Shown: positions 31,740-45,853 of the stretch, piece by piece
Position numbering within the stretch: the stretch's first letter is position 1
Layout of the letters: each line of letters starts with the position of its first letter
Translations under genes and position numbers: made by a program
DNA from: Colletotrichum lupini
Lineage: Eukaryota; Ascomycota; Sordariomycetes; Glomerellales; Glomerellaceae
Reading direction: 5' to 3'
Assembly (NCBI RefSeq): GCF_023278565.1
Contig: NC_064678.1
Location: 1,922,001-1,986,000 of the forward strand
Length of the DNA stretch: 64,000 nt
The notes under the pieces: model-generated
The model's input: the letters and a program-made list of their open reading frames with translations, nothing else
What the model was told of the DNA's origin: nothing
Databases searched by the model: none

Positions 31740-34700
31740 TTAATTAGTAATTAAATTCTATTATTATAGATCGGTAAGGTATCTTATTACGTAAAAGAGA
31801 CGACCTCTTAATATTATATAGGATAGGAGATTCGTACTAATTAACTTTATAGAAGTAGACGAAAAAGGAGGCGATTCTTAAATACTATACGGAATTAAGT
31901 AATTATAGCCCTTTATTACTTACGAGAGGTCGATATTTATTACGTTAAACTATATTAATTAACGGAACCGCTTAAGCGACTAGCCTTTTACCGTCGCCCT
32001 AAGTAGCTTTTTTATTAAATAACTTTTCCGCGGCCGGCCCGCGATTAGAAATTAACTAAGTAATAGAAGGGATCGCTAATAAGCGATAATTACCTAACCG
32101 TAATTAAGCTACGAAAAAGACTGCTTAAAAGATATAAAATAGGGTACTAAGAGGCCGTAAAAGATAAGATCTCTAAGGTATCTAACCCTACTACGTATAA
32201 GTAATAAGTAGGCATTTTTAGTAATTTTTTTAAAATATACGATTTTATAAAAAAAAGGGCTTAATTTCGTTAACTATACTTAATAGCTTATACGGTTCCT
32301 AATAGCCTATATAGGTCCTCTACGAGCCGCCCGGCGTCTATTTTTAACTATTCCTATAGAATACCGCCCTAGAGGAGGTAGGTTAAAAAAGGAAGCTATT
32401 TAGAGATTATAGAGAGCACGAGGCTTAGGAGGCTAGAAGTGTATAGGATAGCGGAAATCGGTAACTAGTAAAGATCCTAAGACTAATTACTATATCTTCT
32501 TATAGTAATATAAACGTTTGCCGCTATTATTATAAAAAGGAACTACTAAAACCTTCCTTTTTATACTAAACGAAAAAGAGGATCTTAGTAAGTATAATAG
32601 CTAGCGATTTAAAAAGGTAATAGTAATTACTAAAAATAATAAAAACGAGAGTAGTAATAAGATAGCGAGAGGAAGCGGGAATCTCTTAGACCCCGATAAA
32701 TTCGTCGGGTAGTAAAAATACGGATTTACTACGACTAGCGCGCAAATTAAATATATCCTTATTAAGATTAAATACGCTAGCGACCGCTAATATAGGTATA
32801 AGTTAGAGCAAGCCCTTTAGTAAGTTAGGGTAAAAAAAAAGAGGACGAAACCCGATCTTAAATAGAATCCTAATCCCTTATAAGTAAGTAAATATTAACC
32901 CGGATTATTAGGGGACGTAGATATATAGAATCGTAAATTAGCCTAATAGTAAGTAAATTAACGCGGTATTAATCTATTTAACTAAGGTCTATAAAAAAAA
33001 GGGGCTATAGGGGCAACCCCTATTTTACGAGATTATAAACGACCTTAGTTATTAACTAAATAAATAGTTCGCGAGCATAAGCCTAGGGATTGCGAAAGTA
33101 GTTAATAAATTCCTTTATGGGCGAGGGGTATTATTAGCGTAATTATAATCGCGAGAGCTATACGAAATACTAATAATAATAATTATAGAGGAGGACTTCG
33201 TACTATAGAACTAAGTAAAGGTCGATAGAGCGTATAATCGCTTTAACGAATTTAAAAAAAGGGTAAACGACCCAGATTTCCTCCTTATAATTACTAATAG
33301 AAATCTATTATCGTAAAAGGATATACTAGGGCAAAATATAGCACTAGAAGTATAATAATCGATAATTCTGCCTATTTCGATCTATAACTTATTACCGCTA
33401 CTAATATAAAATTCGGTACTAATCGGCTAATAAGAAAGGAGGTAGATAACCTAAAGTTACTAATAGTACGTAGCGACGCAGGGATCGCATATAAATACCG
33501 AAAATTTAGTAGCGAATACGAGGTAATTTATAGACTTTAAAAAGATCTTCCTAAAAGAGAAATTATATTCTGGGGGGAAGTATGAGGTCTTATAAAAAAC
33601 CTTAATAATGTTTTATAATTATTACGAAAAAGTCGGAATTAGGGAATATTAGTACTATTTAGTAATTAATATCGTACTTATAGGCAAAGCCTCTAATTAT
33701 TATTACGAAGCGGTACGTAATCTCGATCGAAACGACTTTCTTAGTATAATTAACGTAATCCGAAGCCGCTTAGAGACCTATAATAGGAACTTAGAGCTCC
33801 TATTTAAGCTACGAGCGATTTCTTTTATATTTATAGCTAGGATAATAGAGGGCAAATTGCGAGTAGAGATCCTCGAAGAGCTTATCGATCGAATTAATAA
33901 GCTAGCGAAAACCTAGCTAAATAAGGGGATAAACGAGCGAAAAGTTAAATATTTTTATACCGTAGTTTAGCGTATATTAGAGATAAAAATTACCTTATAC
34001 TAAGTACCTAAAGACTACGAGACGCTCTACTCGAGGCTAAGATCTAGCTTTAATATTAAAGCGAGAATGCTACGCTAAACCTATTTCTAAATATACGACG
34101 GCCCTTAATAATAATATTAAGTCGATCGAACGTATAATAAGAAAAGAAAAGAGGCTAAATATAGTAATTACTAATAAGGAGGCCTAGATTCGTCAAATAA
34201 GTAGAGATTTAACTTACGGGTAGGGTAATAGAAAAGGCAATACTATATTTATAAAAAGGATAGATATTAGTTAAGTAACTACTCTAAAGAAGAGCGTATT
34301 AAATCGTATAAATAGTATAAAAAGTCGAGGGTAGTAGACGGTAAAACTAGCCCTTATTAGTTTAACTAATTCCTCGTTATATATAAGGGTAGATCCGGGG
34401 GCACGGAACCTAGCGACGATAGTTAAAATAGCGGCCTAAAGTATATACCCCCTATAAAAGATTTAGAAAATAAAAAAGATCTTACCCCTTATACTAACGA
34501 ATTAGATTATAATAAAATCGACGATATTAACTACTCTTTCTTTACCCCGTTAGCTTCTAGAAGATATACGAGGCTAAACGAATAGAGGATAGTAAAAGCT
34601 CTTAATAAGTAGGCTTTTATTTATAGATAATAAAAGAAGGTCCCTTAGATAACGGATACGGAGGCGGCTAAAAGGGTGAATTTAATAGGGCTAAAGCTTA

Positions 34701-37700
34701 TTATCTTAACGATTAAAGAGAAGACGCTATTTTTTTTAATATTTAAAGAAAAGGAACATAGTACCGAGCATATCTAGGGGTAGCTAGAGGGGTCCTTTTT
34801 ATACTACTTAGATCCTTCGAATACTAAGCTTATATAAGCATTCTACGCGAGCAAAAGGTACGGCCTAGACGATTTTTACGAGGTTATTTTAAATACTAAG
34901 GTATCATAATAGTTAACTAGAAGAAAAGGGTAATTCTAAGCGCTATAAAAGATCGCACTAGTAACGCTTAATACGTCGATAGCGGGTATTATAAAAATTA
35001 GTTTCGGTTTAGGTAAGGAAATCGTCGCCCTAGGTATAGTAAAAGTAGAGACATACTTCGGAACGATAACTTTCTATATTTTACTTATTAATACCCTATT
35101 TCTCTTATATTTAAAAGACATAGATCGACTAAGTATTATATTCGATAATACGAGGAATAGAATCTCTAGTAGTAAGTACTTTAAAATAGTCGAACGACGA
35201 TAGGGATATGCGTTTATAAAGCTCACTAATAATATAAAATCGATTAATTACCTAATAGAAAGTGAGCTTAGAAGATTATACCGGAGATTTGGGTACCCGT
35301 CGGTTACGAGGCTATATAACCTCCTAAAGTAATTAGGTAATAATAATATTAAAATAGGGGCGCTAGAGTAGTTAACGAAAGTATATTATTAATATTAAAT
35401 AAATGCGCAGAGCCTACGTAAATTTAAGTTTAAATTGCGTAATAAGCTTAACTTTAACTAGGAAATAGTCGTCGATATCTTCTATTTAAATAGTCGGCTA
35501 GTACTATATATAATCGACGTAGCTATATCTTTTTAAATAGGGCAATTCCTTTAGGATTTATAAGTAAAGATAGTGTGGGTAGCCCTACGAAAAAGCTAGA
35601 TTAATATATACTAGGGACCGCTAGACGGCATTAGAACCGACGCTAGTACTAGCTTTAAGTTAATAGAATTTAGAGATAATATAACGGCCTATAGTATATA
35701 GCTAAAAGTCGTACTTATTAAAGCGTATTATAGTATTAGAAAAGTAGAAAGGGTATACTAGTAGTTAAAAAGGGCGTTTAGAATTATTAAAAAAGAAAAT
35801 CCGGATTTTATTAATAACGAATGCCTTTAGATAGTACTTAAATACTATAACAATACTATAGGGCCTAACGGACTTATACTAACGCTATTAGTATTTAGAG
35901 CATATCTAAGAACGACCTTAGCCTTACTACCGTCGCTAGGCATAAGCTAACGAGCCCGAGTAATTAAAAAAGTAATACGAGCACTGCGCGAGGTAAGTAT
36001 AAAAAGGTAAGTTAACGAAGTAATTACTACGCGCAATAGGCCCGATATAGGGGATAATTTAGATATATTACTAAATTCGGATATATAAGTATAGTACGAA
36101 ATTACTTAATAATAAACTAGGCTATATAAGTTAATTTTTGTTAACGAGCGCTCTTATATAGTCGCGAGAGATCGCGACTAGCTACTCGAAGTATTAATTA
36201 TAATAGTTAGACCGTACTATATAGATCCTAACGAGGTAATTTCTAATTTATAAAAAAGAAAAGAGCTAGGGGAAACTATATAACCCGCGGTAGAGGTATA
36301 GGAAATTATCCTTAATAAAATCGTCGTAGTAGTACTAATAAATAACGAGGAAGAGGAAATTACTAAAAGGGCACTAATATTACTAGCGAGACGTCGCAAA
36401 AGACTACGACGGTAAGCCCTAACGTAGCAATTTATTATTAATAACGAGGTAATTAATACTTTTTATATAGTAAAAAAGAAAGCCGATTTCGAGCTAGTAG
36501 TTAAACTACGTAAAGAAGGCGTAATTATAACTATTAGAAAGCTATATAAGGGATTAGATCTTATCGAAATAGACACTTTTCGTAATCGAGGGGTCTATCG
36601 ATTTATCTTATATAACTTAGAAAAATATATAAACCTCCGCATATTTAAATTACGAATAGTTCGTAAGATTAAAGGGAAAGGAACACCCTAGCTATACGAG
36701 AAGTCTAAATACGTAATTTAGGGGTACGGCGACGTTAAAAAGGCGACGCTACTTATATAATCGCTTATTATATAGCGCTATAACTAACGATTAATAATAG
36801 CACTAATAGCATCGCTATAAAAGAAGGGATACGAGATTTAGAGCCGTAATATTACCTAGGCCTATACCTAATTAGCCACAGGGCTTATAAGGAAAATCCT
36901 AGCCTATTTACCGAAGGAAATGGCTAATAAGTACCTAGAAGGCACGATTATTAAAGTACTTAAGCTACTATATAGGCTCGCAAAATCGGGCACCTATTAG
37001 TAAGCTACTTACTACGATTTTTATATTAATTAACTATTAATAGTTACCTCTACGTACGACCCGTGCTTACTAATCGTAGAGTACGAAAGCGACTAATTTA
37101 GGATCGTCGGAATATAGACCGACGATATATTAGGCCTATTTAATATTAACTTTATAAAAAAGGAGGATAAGGAGCTTTATAAAGCGGGCTTTGTAATAAA
37201 GCTAAAAGAGGTCCTTATAATAAATACCCTCCTAGTGTTTAACGGTAAGATTTTTATAATCGAAGGGGAAAACGTCGTTTTTTAATAAAAGGGGTAGGGC
37301 GAGAAGATTAACCTCGTTAATCTAAATATAACTAACGTTAAAAAGTAATATAAGGCTAAGCTCGCGCGAGGGGTATATATTACGAGTATTTATTAATCCG
37401 AAGTAATTTTTAATTACGCTAGAGTAGTATAGGTTATAAATCTAACTAAATAAGACGTCGAGGTACTTAATAAGTAGCTTAAGTAGTAGTAGACGAATCT
37501 CGATTAAGGTCTCGTTTACTACCCGATCGACCTTACGATTAGTAAGCTCTACGTCTTTATTAATAAGTTATTTATAAATAATAACGACCTTACTTCGTAA
37601 TTAGGGTATATTATTATCCTAGTTAACGAGAGTATAGGTAAGAGCGAATTTACTATATACAGTAATATAATCTATTACTTATTAATTAAAAATAAGCGGG

Positions 37701-38181
37701 TAATAAAAAGTATACTAGCGTCGGAGGTTTATAGTATAGTTAACGGCGTTAATCTCTCTTACGCAATTTTAACGACGCTAAGGAAGATTACTAATCGAAT
37801 TAGCTTTTTACTTATTCTAATAATTATTTATACCGATTCCTACTCGCTATATAAATACCTTATTAAATTAAGAACGACGAAGGAAAAGAGGTTTATAATT
37901 AATATTATAGCCCTTAAGTAATCGTATAAAAGGTACGAGATACTCGAGATCTATTAAATTAATAATAAAAATAACCTCATAAACGTTTTTATAAAAGTAG
38001 TACTAAATAAGGGATTAGAGTAATTCGTAAGTAGCGGAAAAGTTACTATACGAATAGAGGGATAGGTTATATAAAAAAAGTAAAGAAAAGGGGGAAAAGG
38101 AGACGACTTAGTAAACGGGCCCGAGATCGAATTATACCTCTAACCGTAGCGGTTAAATTAATAAAAAAAAGAAAAAGTTAG

Positions 38182-38383
38182 TATTAGATTAGAAGTCTAA
38201 TTCGACCGCGGTATTTAGCTAACTACGCAGGGGCTAATTAGGGGCCCTATATACGATTATTATAGCTAGCCTAACCTATAGTTAGAACCTCCTTTTTATA
38301 CCTACGTAGATATTTATATAGTTCAATTAATCTCTTCGTTAACTACGGTTCGAACTAACTACCCTGTAATAGGGATACTAATA
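38182..38383 (+). repeat. 3' LTR of copia element
   Basis: It begins TATTAG where the 5' copy has TGTCGG, and ends ACTAATA. Most differences from the 5' copy are C-to-T or G-to-A. Confidence 0.88.
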
Positions 38384-38577
38384 AGATTATACTGGCCAGC
38401 GAGGTATTTGAACTGGTCGGACTGTCGCCCAGATACGCGAGCCGATCAAGCCCTTCACAAACGGCAAGTGTGTATCGCCGAACGTATACCGAGGCAAATA
38501 TTTGCTTCACAAACGCTTTCAGCTTACCTAGGTGGCAAGAAAGATATACTCGCAAAAGCACACAATACCGGACGCCG

Positions 38578-40606
38578 TCATCCCTGAGGATCCTTCGGAG
38601 CTTTCGATCCCACCCCTCGATAAACATCTCCCATGGGATGATCTTCCACGCCCTCAATGACTTGTTTCGAGGGTTCGGCGGTTGAGCCGTTGAAGATGGA
38701 GTCGATTTCTTCCAGAGTTTTGCCCTTCGTTTCAGGGAACAACCACCATATGACGACGAAAATGGGCACATTCCAGAGACAGTTTATGATGTAGTATCTC
38801 CATGAGATGTTTTGGATAGCGAGCGGAATCGCATAGCTCATGCCCGCTCCGATGAGGTAGCCAAGGGCCTGACCGACGCCAACGCCACGAGCTCTTTGGG
38901 TGTACTTGAGAATCTCCGGAGGGTACGAGTAGTTTAATAGCATCCTTCAAAATTGAGACCATCGATGTTAGTAGGCTATGAATCAAAGAAAAATGACTGC
39001 TGCATACCAAGACGAAAAAGCCGCCCAGTAGAAGATGAAGCAAACGGCTACGGCCCCTTTTGCGACTGCGGAATCTTTTGTAGTCTCAATACGTTGTTGT
39101 AGAATGGCAAGGGTAGCGAACGATGCAGCTATCACCATTGTTCCAATCACTAATGGAACGATCTCGTAGTGTTAGCGATAGAATCATGATGGCTTCGAAC
39201 CAGAACATGAGCTTCGACTGGAGAGACACTTGCAGAAAGATGACCTTCGTCCCATTTTCGAGACGAACCAAACGCCAAACATGGAACAAAGTGCAGCCCA
39301 TGCTGTGAGACCGACGTTAACCTGAAGAAGGGTCAAGGTATCGGTCACGCCAGTTCCACGGATGATGATAGTGAAGAAATATCTGCGGTCCGTTTGTCAG
39401 TAATTACAAGCTCCAGGGCTGAAAGTAGTCAGGGTGAAGGCGTCCATACGGCAAGAAATTGCTGCCATTGGTCTGAAAGAAGACGTTTGTTAAGACAGTG
39501 ATCAGAAATCTGCGAAAGTTGCGAGCTACACATATATTCCGTTTGATCAGTTTGGTTCCGTAATGCCTGCACTGACTTACCAGGAGATACAAGGGATTTC
39601 CAGGAATCTCTTTGCCTCATCTGAACCTCAAGTTCGACCGTCTGCTTGATCTGCTGAAACTCTGCCAGAATCTCGGGATCATTTCTGTTCCTCTGACTTA
39701 TCTTGATGAGAATATCGAAGGCCTGTATCATCGATAGATTTAGTAGAGTTACAATTTCATGATTGGGTCAAGGAATAGTATTGGTCCTTTACCTCATCTG
39801 CCTGATCCTTGGCTACTAGCCAACGAATGCTTTCTGGTGCAAAAGGCAGTATTAACAAGGCAATAGCAGGACCTACAATGTCGGCCTTGATAAGACATCA
39901 GTAACTGACGAACACATGAGTGACCCACCATGGAATCTTGGTTCATACCATTAGGCCCGCCCTCCATGCCCAATTTGAAGTTTTGTTGTAGACTCCCAGG
40001 TAGATGATACCACCCACCATGCCTGTGATAGGCAAAAAAGCAACCATGGCGTTTGTTGTTTCTTCTCGATACTTGGGTGGTCCAACCTCCATCAGCCATG
40101 ACGGTGCGCCAGTGCCCGTAATGATGAACGAAATACCCAATAAGAATCTTCCAAGAAGAAGCTGCACTTCTAGGTATCTGTTAGTGCTATTCTTTTCTTT
40201 GCCCAACCAAGACAAATGTGCTCGAAAGAGCATCGATGAAAGGCGTACTCTCTTGCGCTGAGGCTTGGAGAATGGCTCCAAGGAGAGCGATTGCTGAACC
40301 GACCATCAGACCTCTCCGACGGCCAAGCTTGTCCAACACAAAGCCAGCAAATGGAACTGCAAAAACACAACCAACGTAAAGAATTGTGACATTGAGGCCG
40401 GCCAGATCGGGAGTAAGCTCAAAATCTGTTCGATATTGCAGGTTAGAACAGAGCAAAATTGTGGCAAACAGAGCAAGGTTCTCGACAGTACAATTTTGGA
40501 AGGATTGCATAACGTTGAGACTATTTATAATAGCGACATCAAGAGAAAAGACACAGGTGCTCGCGATACACGCAAGCAACGTAACGACCAAAGCTGACGA
40601 GACCAT
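38578..40606 (-). CDS. MFS sugar-porter-type transporter (multi-exon)
   Basis: The stop is at 38,578; the start is uncertain, with an ATG at 40,606 (MVSSALVVTL) and possibly a short upstream exon. In translation order I see a first helix region with SLDVAIINSL, then LYVGCVFAVPFAGFVLDKLGRR (the DxxGRR loop), then LLLGRFLLGI, APSWLMEVGPPKYR, PESIRWLVAKDQADE, SWKSLVSP, a second KMGRR loop, GVGQALGYLIGAGMSYAIPL and the terminal PETKGKTLEEID. These are sugar porter signatures. At least six introns are needed; several are clear, such as GTAAAG and GTAAGT donors near 39,790 and 39,595. An exon junction near 39,150-39,230 is ambiguous but can be closed with an intron using a CTAAC branch site. It probably imports a sugar or a related compound. 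Confidence 0.75.
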
Positions 40607-41048
40607 AACTGCGATGTTGCGTTGTTGCTTTCCGAATATTCAACGCAGATGATGTTCCAGAGTCAGCAGCGGTGAAAATCAGATGGGCCAATCTCTGATG
40701 TAAATGTTTCCAGACTCGCGAGGTCTCTACCACTGATTTGGAACGTTGAATAGTCCGCAACCGGTCGGTGAACTCGGCCATGAAGCCCGACATACATGGA
40801 ACGCCTAAGCAGAGAATACTTGCGTACGTAGCTAATAATAGTTATCCTCGATAACCATCTCGGCGTAGAGCGATTCAAGTTCAGAATACTTAGTCGATTA
40901 CTCGGGCAATTCGGCCGATTCTCCCGTTGCCCCATGTTATGATATCGCACAATATGCAGATCGAGTCATCCTAACCATCGGTATTAGTTAGTGATCTCTT
41001 GAGAGTGGTATTGACGTAGTCACTTTTGGTTAAGCGAGGATCTCTTCC
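40607..41048. other. Upstream flank of the MFS gene
   Basis: Not RIP-mutated. It should contain the transporter promoter and possibly a short first exon. A frame at 40,539-40,793 overlaps it, but I cannot join it with confidence. Confidence 0.4.
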
Positions 41049-41253
41049 TATTAGTATCCCTATTATAGGGTAGTTAGTTCGAACCGTATTTAACGAAGAG
41101 ATTAATTAAACTATATAAATATCTACGTAGTAAGTATAAAAAAGAGGTTCTAATTATAAGTTAAGCTAGCTATAATAATTATAAATAGGGCCCCTAATTA
41201 GCTTATATATAGTCGGTTATATACTATAGTTAAATCAAACTTTTAATTTAATA
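41049..41253 (-). repeat. Inverted copia LTR
   Basis: A 205-bp reverse complement of the copia LTR, from TATTAGTATCC to ATTTAATA. It faces the LTR at 38,182-38,383 across the MFS gene. Confidence 0.85.
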
Positions 41254-41541
41254 TTAACTTTTTTTTATTTTTATTAATTTACTTATTATAGTTAGAAATA
41301 TAATTTAACCTTAGGTTCGTTTATTAAGTCGTTTTTTTTTCTCTCTTTTCTCTATTCTTTTTATATAACTTAATTTTTTATTTATATATTAACTTTTTTA
41401 TTATTTATAAATTACTTTAACTCCTTATTAAGTACTTTTTTTATAAAAGCGTTAGTAAAGTTATCGTTATTATTAATTTAACGGATCTTAAGTATTTTGT
41501 ACTTTTTATATAATTACCTAAAAACTATAATATTAATTATA

Positions 41542-44500
41542 GGGAATTAATATACGGGCATCGTAAATTAATATACGGGCGTCGCTTTTATATAAGCATT
41601 ACTATTTTACTTTTTAATTAGTTTAAAAAAATAGTACCTCCTTATAAAAGCGGTAAGGGTAACTATATTAATATAGCTATTCTAACTATCCTCTCTAACT
41701 TAAGCTTTAATTTAAGATTTTTAAAAATAAAAATACTATTATAACCTACGTACTTATTTAAAACCGCTATATTATTTATTTAAAATTTATAAATCTTAAA
41801 TAAGTTAGTAATTTAAGTTTTAATAAATCTTAAATAGGTAAGGCTTTTTCTTATTATATATTTAAAATATATAAAGAGTAAATTATAATAACGTCTGCCT
41901 AACTACCTCTTTTAACGTAGTTATAATAATTTATTATTATTATAGATTATTTTTTACTAGCTGCGTTTTTTTTAAATACTAAGCTATATTAGCCGTTTAC
42001 TTATATAAATTTTTATTATCCTCTTCTTATTAAAAACACTAAACTAGCTCTTTATTTATTACTTAAATAAGCTCGATATTTAGTTTTAACTTAGCTAACT
42101 TATTTTTTTTATAAGCTTAGTTAGCGTTAACTTATTTTTATTTTTAAATAAGTAGCCTTATTTTTTATTATTAATACCTTAGTTATTATAAATAGTACGA
42201 GCTTAACTAACTAATTAGCCTTTTTTAAATAAGGCTAGTTATAATAAAATAAGCTATATTATATTCTTTAGCTTATTACGAAGGGATATAATAATTTTAA
42301 AGTTAAGGACTTAATAATATAAATTTAAAAAAGACGTTTCTTAAAAACGCTACTAAAAGTATACTTCTTATTTATTAAAAATAGCTAAATTTAATATTTT
42401 AAAATAGATCTTATAGTAATATAAAATACTTAGCTTAATTAAAATAATATAATTTAAACTATAAGATCTAAGAAGTTCTAAAAATAGCCTCTTATTAAAT
42501 AGTATTACTTTTTTTATAAACCGGCCTTACGTCCTAATTAAAATAAAATATTTTAAAAAAAGTATTATTTAAAGTTCGCTTAGGTATTTAAAACGAGTAC
42601 TTATATATTTTTAGTTTATAAGTACCTCGTCTTTTATATAAACCTAGTAAAATCGTAGCTCTTAATTATTAATTATATTTTATATAATATTAATAAGCTG
42701 ATATAAGTAACTAAAACTATTTAAAAAATAACTCTTAATATTATTATTACTTAATTTAGTATTAAAAATAATATAAGTACTAAAGTTCTAATATTTTTAA
42801 ATAAAATAACGGGCTTACTATACTTTTAAAAGTAGGTATATTACGTAAAAATACTAAAGAATTAGGCATTAGTTATTAAACTCTTTATAAAGCTTAGTCT
42901 AGGCTTTTTTAAAAGTATACTTAGTTTTAATAAAAATAATAAGCTTTTATATTATAAGGACCTTATAATACGTATAAAGGGGGGGCTTATTAATAAGCAT
43001 ATTAATATAGGCCTTATCTTTATTACTTAGTATAATTATTACTTATATTAATAACTAATATCTCTCGTTATTAAACCTATTACTATTATTATTATAACTA
43101 CGGTCCTTAACTTATTTTTATTTAGCCCTAAGTATAATATTAGAGTTAATATAATAAATATAAAGTTATTATTAAATATTTAAAAACTACTTATTTAGTA
43201 TAGCCTTTATTTATTTATCGTAGTTTATAATAATAATAATAGGGTAACGGACTAAGTATTAGTTTATAAATTAATAAATACTTACTAAGAGAAATTAAAA
43301 ACCCTTTAGTTTTTTATTATTAATAAAGCTAAACGTAGTATTATAAATAGATTTAAAATAAGTTTACTTAGTAACTTAAAAAAGAGAGAGCTTAAAATAA
43401 TTAGTATTATAAATATTATTAAAGCTAATTACCTTAGGGAATCGCTTTTATATTTAGAAATAGTAAAAAAAGATTTAAATAAGGTTAATAAGGTAGTTTA
43501 GCTCGTTATTTATTTATTTTATTACGTATAGGATATTTTATTTATTAAATAGCTTAATTAACGCTATAGTTAGTAAGTATTTAGTTAGTTAGTTTTAGTT
43601 TATATAAGCTTTAGTATTATAAATATCTCGCTAAGTAAATAAGGACTTTAAGAACTACTCTTAAATAATAATATATATATTACGAGCCCAAATCCTAACT
43701 TATTAGCTTATAATTTTAATAATATCCTTAACTACTTTAATAAGCTTATAATATAAAAAGTATATAGAGGTTTTAAAACTAAGGCTATAATTATATTAAT
43801 TATACTAGGGGTTTAAATAATAACATAATAACTATTTATCCTCTTTTTAAGCCTCGGTAATAACTTATTATTTATAACCGTATTTATAAAACTTATATGA
43901 TTAAATATTAGCGTTTTATATAAGCTTAGGTTTATTAAACCGATTATATTAAAAAGTATATTAAATAATTTAGCTGTAAGTTTTATACTTATTCTACTTT
44001 ATAATACTAAATTTATTAGCTTTTATAAAGTTATTAACTTAGTTAAAAAGGGTATTATAAGTTTATTTTAAATTATTAAAAATTAGTAAGTTTAGGATTT
44101 AGGTTATTAAAAAAAAAGAGGATCGGTTATTTAAAATATAATAAGAGGCTATAGTTTAAAAAGATATTTTATTTTAAATAAAAGATAGCTATAGGAGTAG
44201 ATAGGGTAGTAAGTTAACTTAAGGACCTTATATTTATTATTATTAATAAATATATTCTTATTATTAAAGTAATATTATTATTAGCTATTAATTAGTTTTA
44301 ATAACCTATTTAATAAGCTAAAGAGTATTATTAAATTACTTTATTATAAGATAGGAAGGTTATTAAGATTATTCGTTAAGGAGAGAGGGGTTATGCTTTA
44401 AAAAAAGTTATAAAAAAGTAGTCCGCTAGGTTTTTATTATTCCTTTAGGAAAATAATAAGTAAAATAGAATATAAGCTCTATATTAAATAATCGTTTATA

Positions 44501-44973
44501 AGAGGTTATATATTTTATAATATATTAATTAAGAGCTTAATAATAAGGTTATACTATTTTTTACGATTACTAACTTTATAAAATTAGTTAATATTAGGGT
44601 AGTTACTTTTTAAAAAAGGAGATAATAGTAGTTAGTTAAATAATAATAAAAAGTTATAATTAATTAGTAATTACTTTTATAAAGGGAGAAGTCTCTTAGT
44701 AAGAGTATTATTTTAAAATTAGCCCTAGGGAACGTTTCTAATTTTAATTATAAAAACTATTATGAGTAAATATTATAAATTAGATTTCGAAGCTTAATAA
44801 TATAACTTAAGCGTAAAAGGAGTAAAAAAATAAAGGCTTAGGATACTTTATAGGTATTTAGTAAAATTTAACTATATTAATAATTTTTTTAAATTAATTA
44901 AAAAGTAGAATAGCGACGCCTATATAAGAGCGACGCCCGTATATTAATTTATAATACCTATATATTAATTCCC
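41542..44973. mobile_element. 3.4 kb terminal-inverted-repeat DNA transposon, degenerate
   Basis: The ends are near-inverted: the left begins GGGAATTAATATACGGGC and the right ends with the complement of GGGAATTAATATATAGG. Both contain a second inner copy of ATTAATATACGGGCGTCGC. The flanks read aattaTA before and TAattata after, consistent with a TA target duplication; a 6-bp aattat reading is also possible. It sits exactly inside the inverted copia fragment, whose sequence resumes on the other side. The interior is extremely AT-rich and I could not recognise a transposase, so the superfamily is undecided (Tc1/mariner or Fot1-like if the duplication is TA). Confidence 0.75.
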
Positions 44974-45214
44974 TAATTATAGGCCTCTTTTCTTTCGTTA
45001 TTCCTAATTTAATAAAGTATTTATATAATAAATAAGAATTAATATAAATAACTATTAAGATTAATAAAAAGCTAAGTCGATTAGTAATCCTCTTTAGTAT
45101 TATTAAAATTATATAAATAAGGTTAACGTTATTAATTATATTATAAACTTTTAATATAAATATACTTCTTATTATCTACTTATTTTTAGTTAATAAGTAA
45201 TAAATTATATTATT

Positions 45215-45853
45215 TTTAGTACGTATAGCTTTAACAAGGTAATACGGGATATGCTTATAAAGAATATAAAAATAAACATTCATATAGAAGCAAGAATATA
45301 TGAATATAGGGGAAATAAGCGTATATAAAAGAGGTTTTTATAGTAAAGAGAGTAATATAATTAAATTACTATATAAGAAGTTGCTTGCTTAACGAAAGGT
45401 CTAGGTAGGTAAATATACGCCTATATATAGGCATAAAAACCTCCTACTAGAATATTCCATTGCTTATTAATTATAATATAATTAATAAGCGTATACGTAA
45501 GTGAATGCGTAATCGTAGTACGTAATTCCGCCTCGAGTAAATTCCAGATTATTCAGTTACCTTCCAGTACTTTCCATTGCTCACGTAAGCTTATATAAGC
45601 AGTATTGCTTACATAATCAATACCTATAATAATCTACAGAAATCGTAGATTAATATGGTATATAGTTTGCTTACGTAATATTGATAATAAGGCGAATAAT
45701 AAGGTAAACAAAGTTACCTTCGTAACAGTATTGCTTACATAATCAATACCTATAATAATCTACAGAAATCGTAGATTAATATGGTATATAGTTTGCTGAC
45801 GTAATATTGATAATAAGGCGAATAATAAGGTAAACAAAGTTACCTTCGTAATA
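45215..45853. mobile_element. Small insert without RIP signature, inside the copia fragment
   Basis: The copia match breaks near 45,215 and resumes near 45,853. Unlike its surroundings this piece keeps CA and TG dinucleotides (for example aagcaagaatatatg and ttccattgctcacg). It ends in a 126-bp tandem duplication and contains small palindromes such as taatctac...gtagatta. It could be a miniature element or solo LTR that arrived after RIP of the host. The exact borders are uncertain by about 15 bases. Confidence 0.55.
45600..45851 (+). repeat. 126-bp tandem duplication
   Basis: Copies at 45,600-45,725 and 45,726-45,851 differ at one base that I can see (gcttacg against gctgacg). They escaped RIP, or the duplication happened later. 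Confidence 0.9.

Larger units (their letters stand above)
31538..38383 (+). mobile_element. Complete RIP-mutated Ty1/copia retrotransposon
   Basis: Direct 202-bp LTRs (31,538-31,739; 38,182-38,383) enclose about 6.4 kb of AT-rich DNA full of stops. The flanking 5-mers AGATC and AGATT fit a target duplication with one transition. By eye the interior almost lacks CA and TG but keeps many CG, the classic CpA-to-TpA RIP pattern. Plus-strand translation still shows copia reverse transcriptase: PKEMANKYLEGTIIKVLK near 36,910, then STYDPCLLIVEYESD and a TDD block near 37,050-37,130. The element is coding-dead and non-autonomous now. It separates the peptide cluster from the MFS gene. Confidence 0.9.

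Noticed and set aside
36217..36399. 60-residue minus-strand frame within the copia element
   Set aside because: It is antisense to a RIP-mutated pol region and Ser/Ile-rich from AT bias.
39100..39300. Frameshifted MFS pseudogene
   Set aside because: The apparent frame changes cancel and can be explained by an intron with a CTAAC branch and TAG acceptor; other exons are intact. Not proven.
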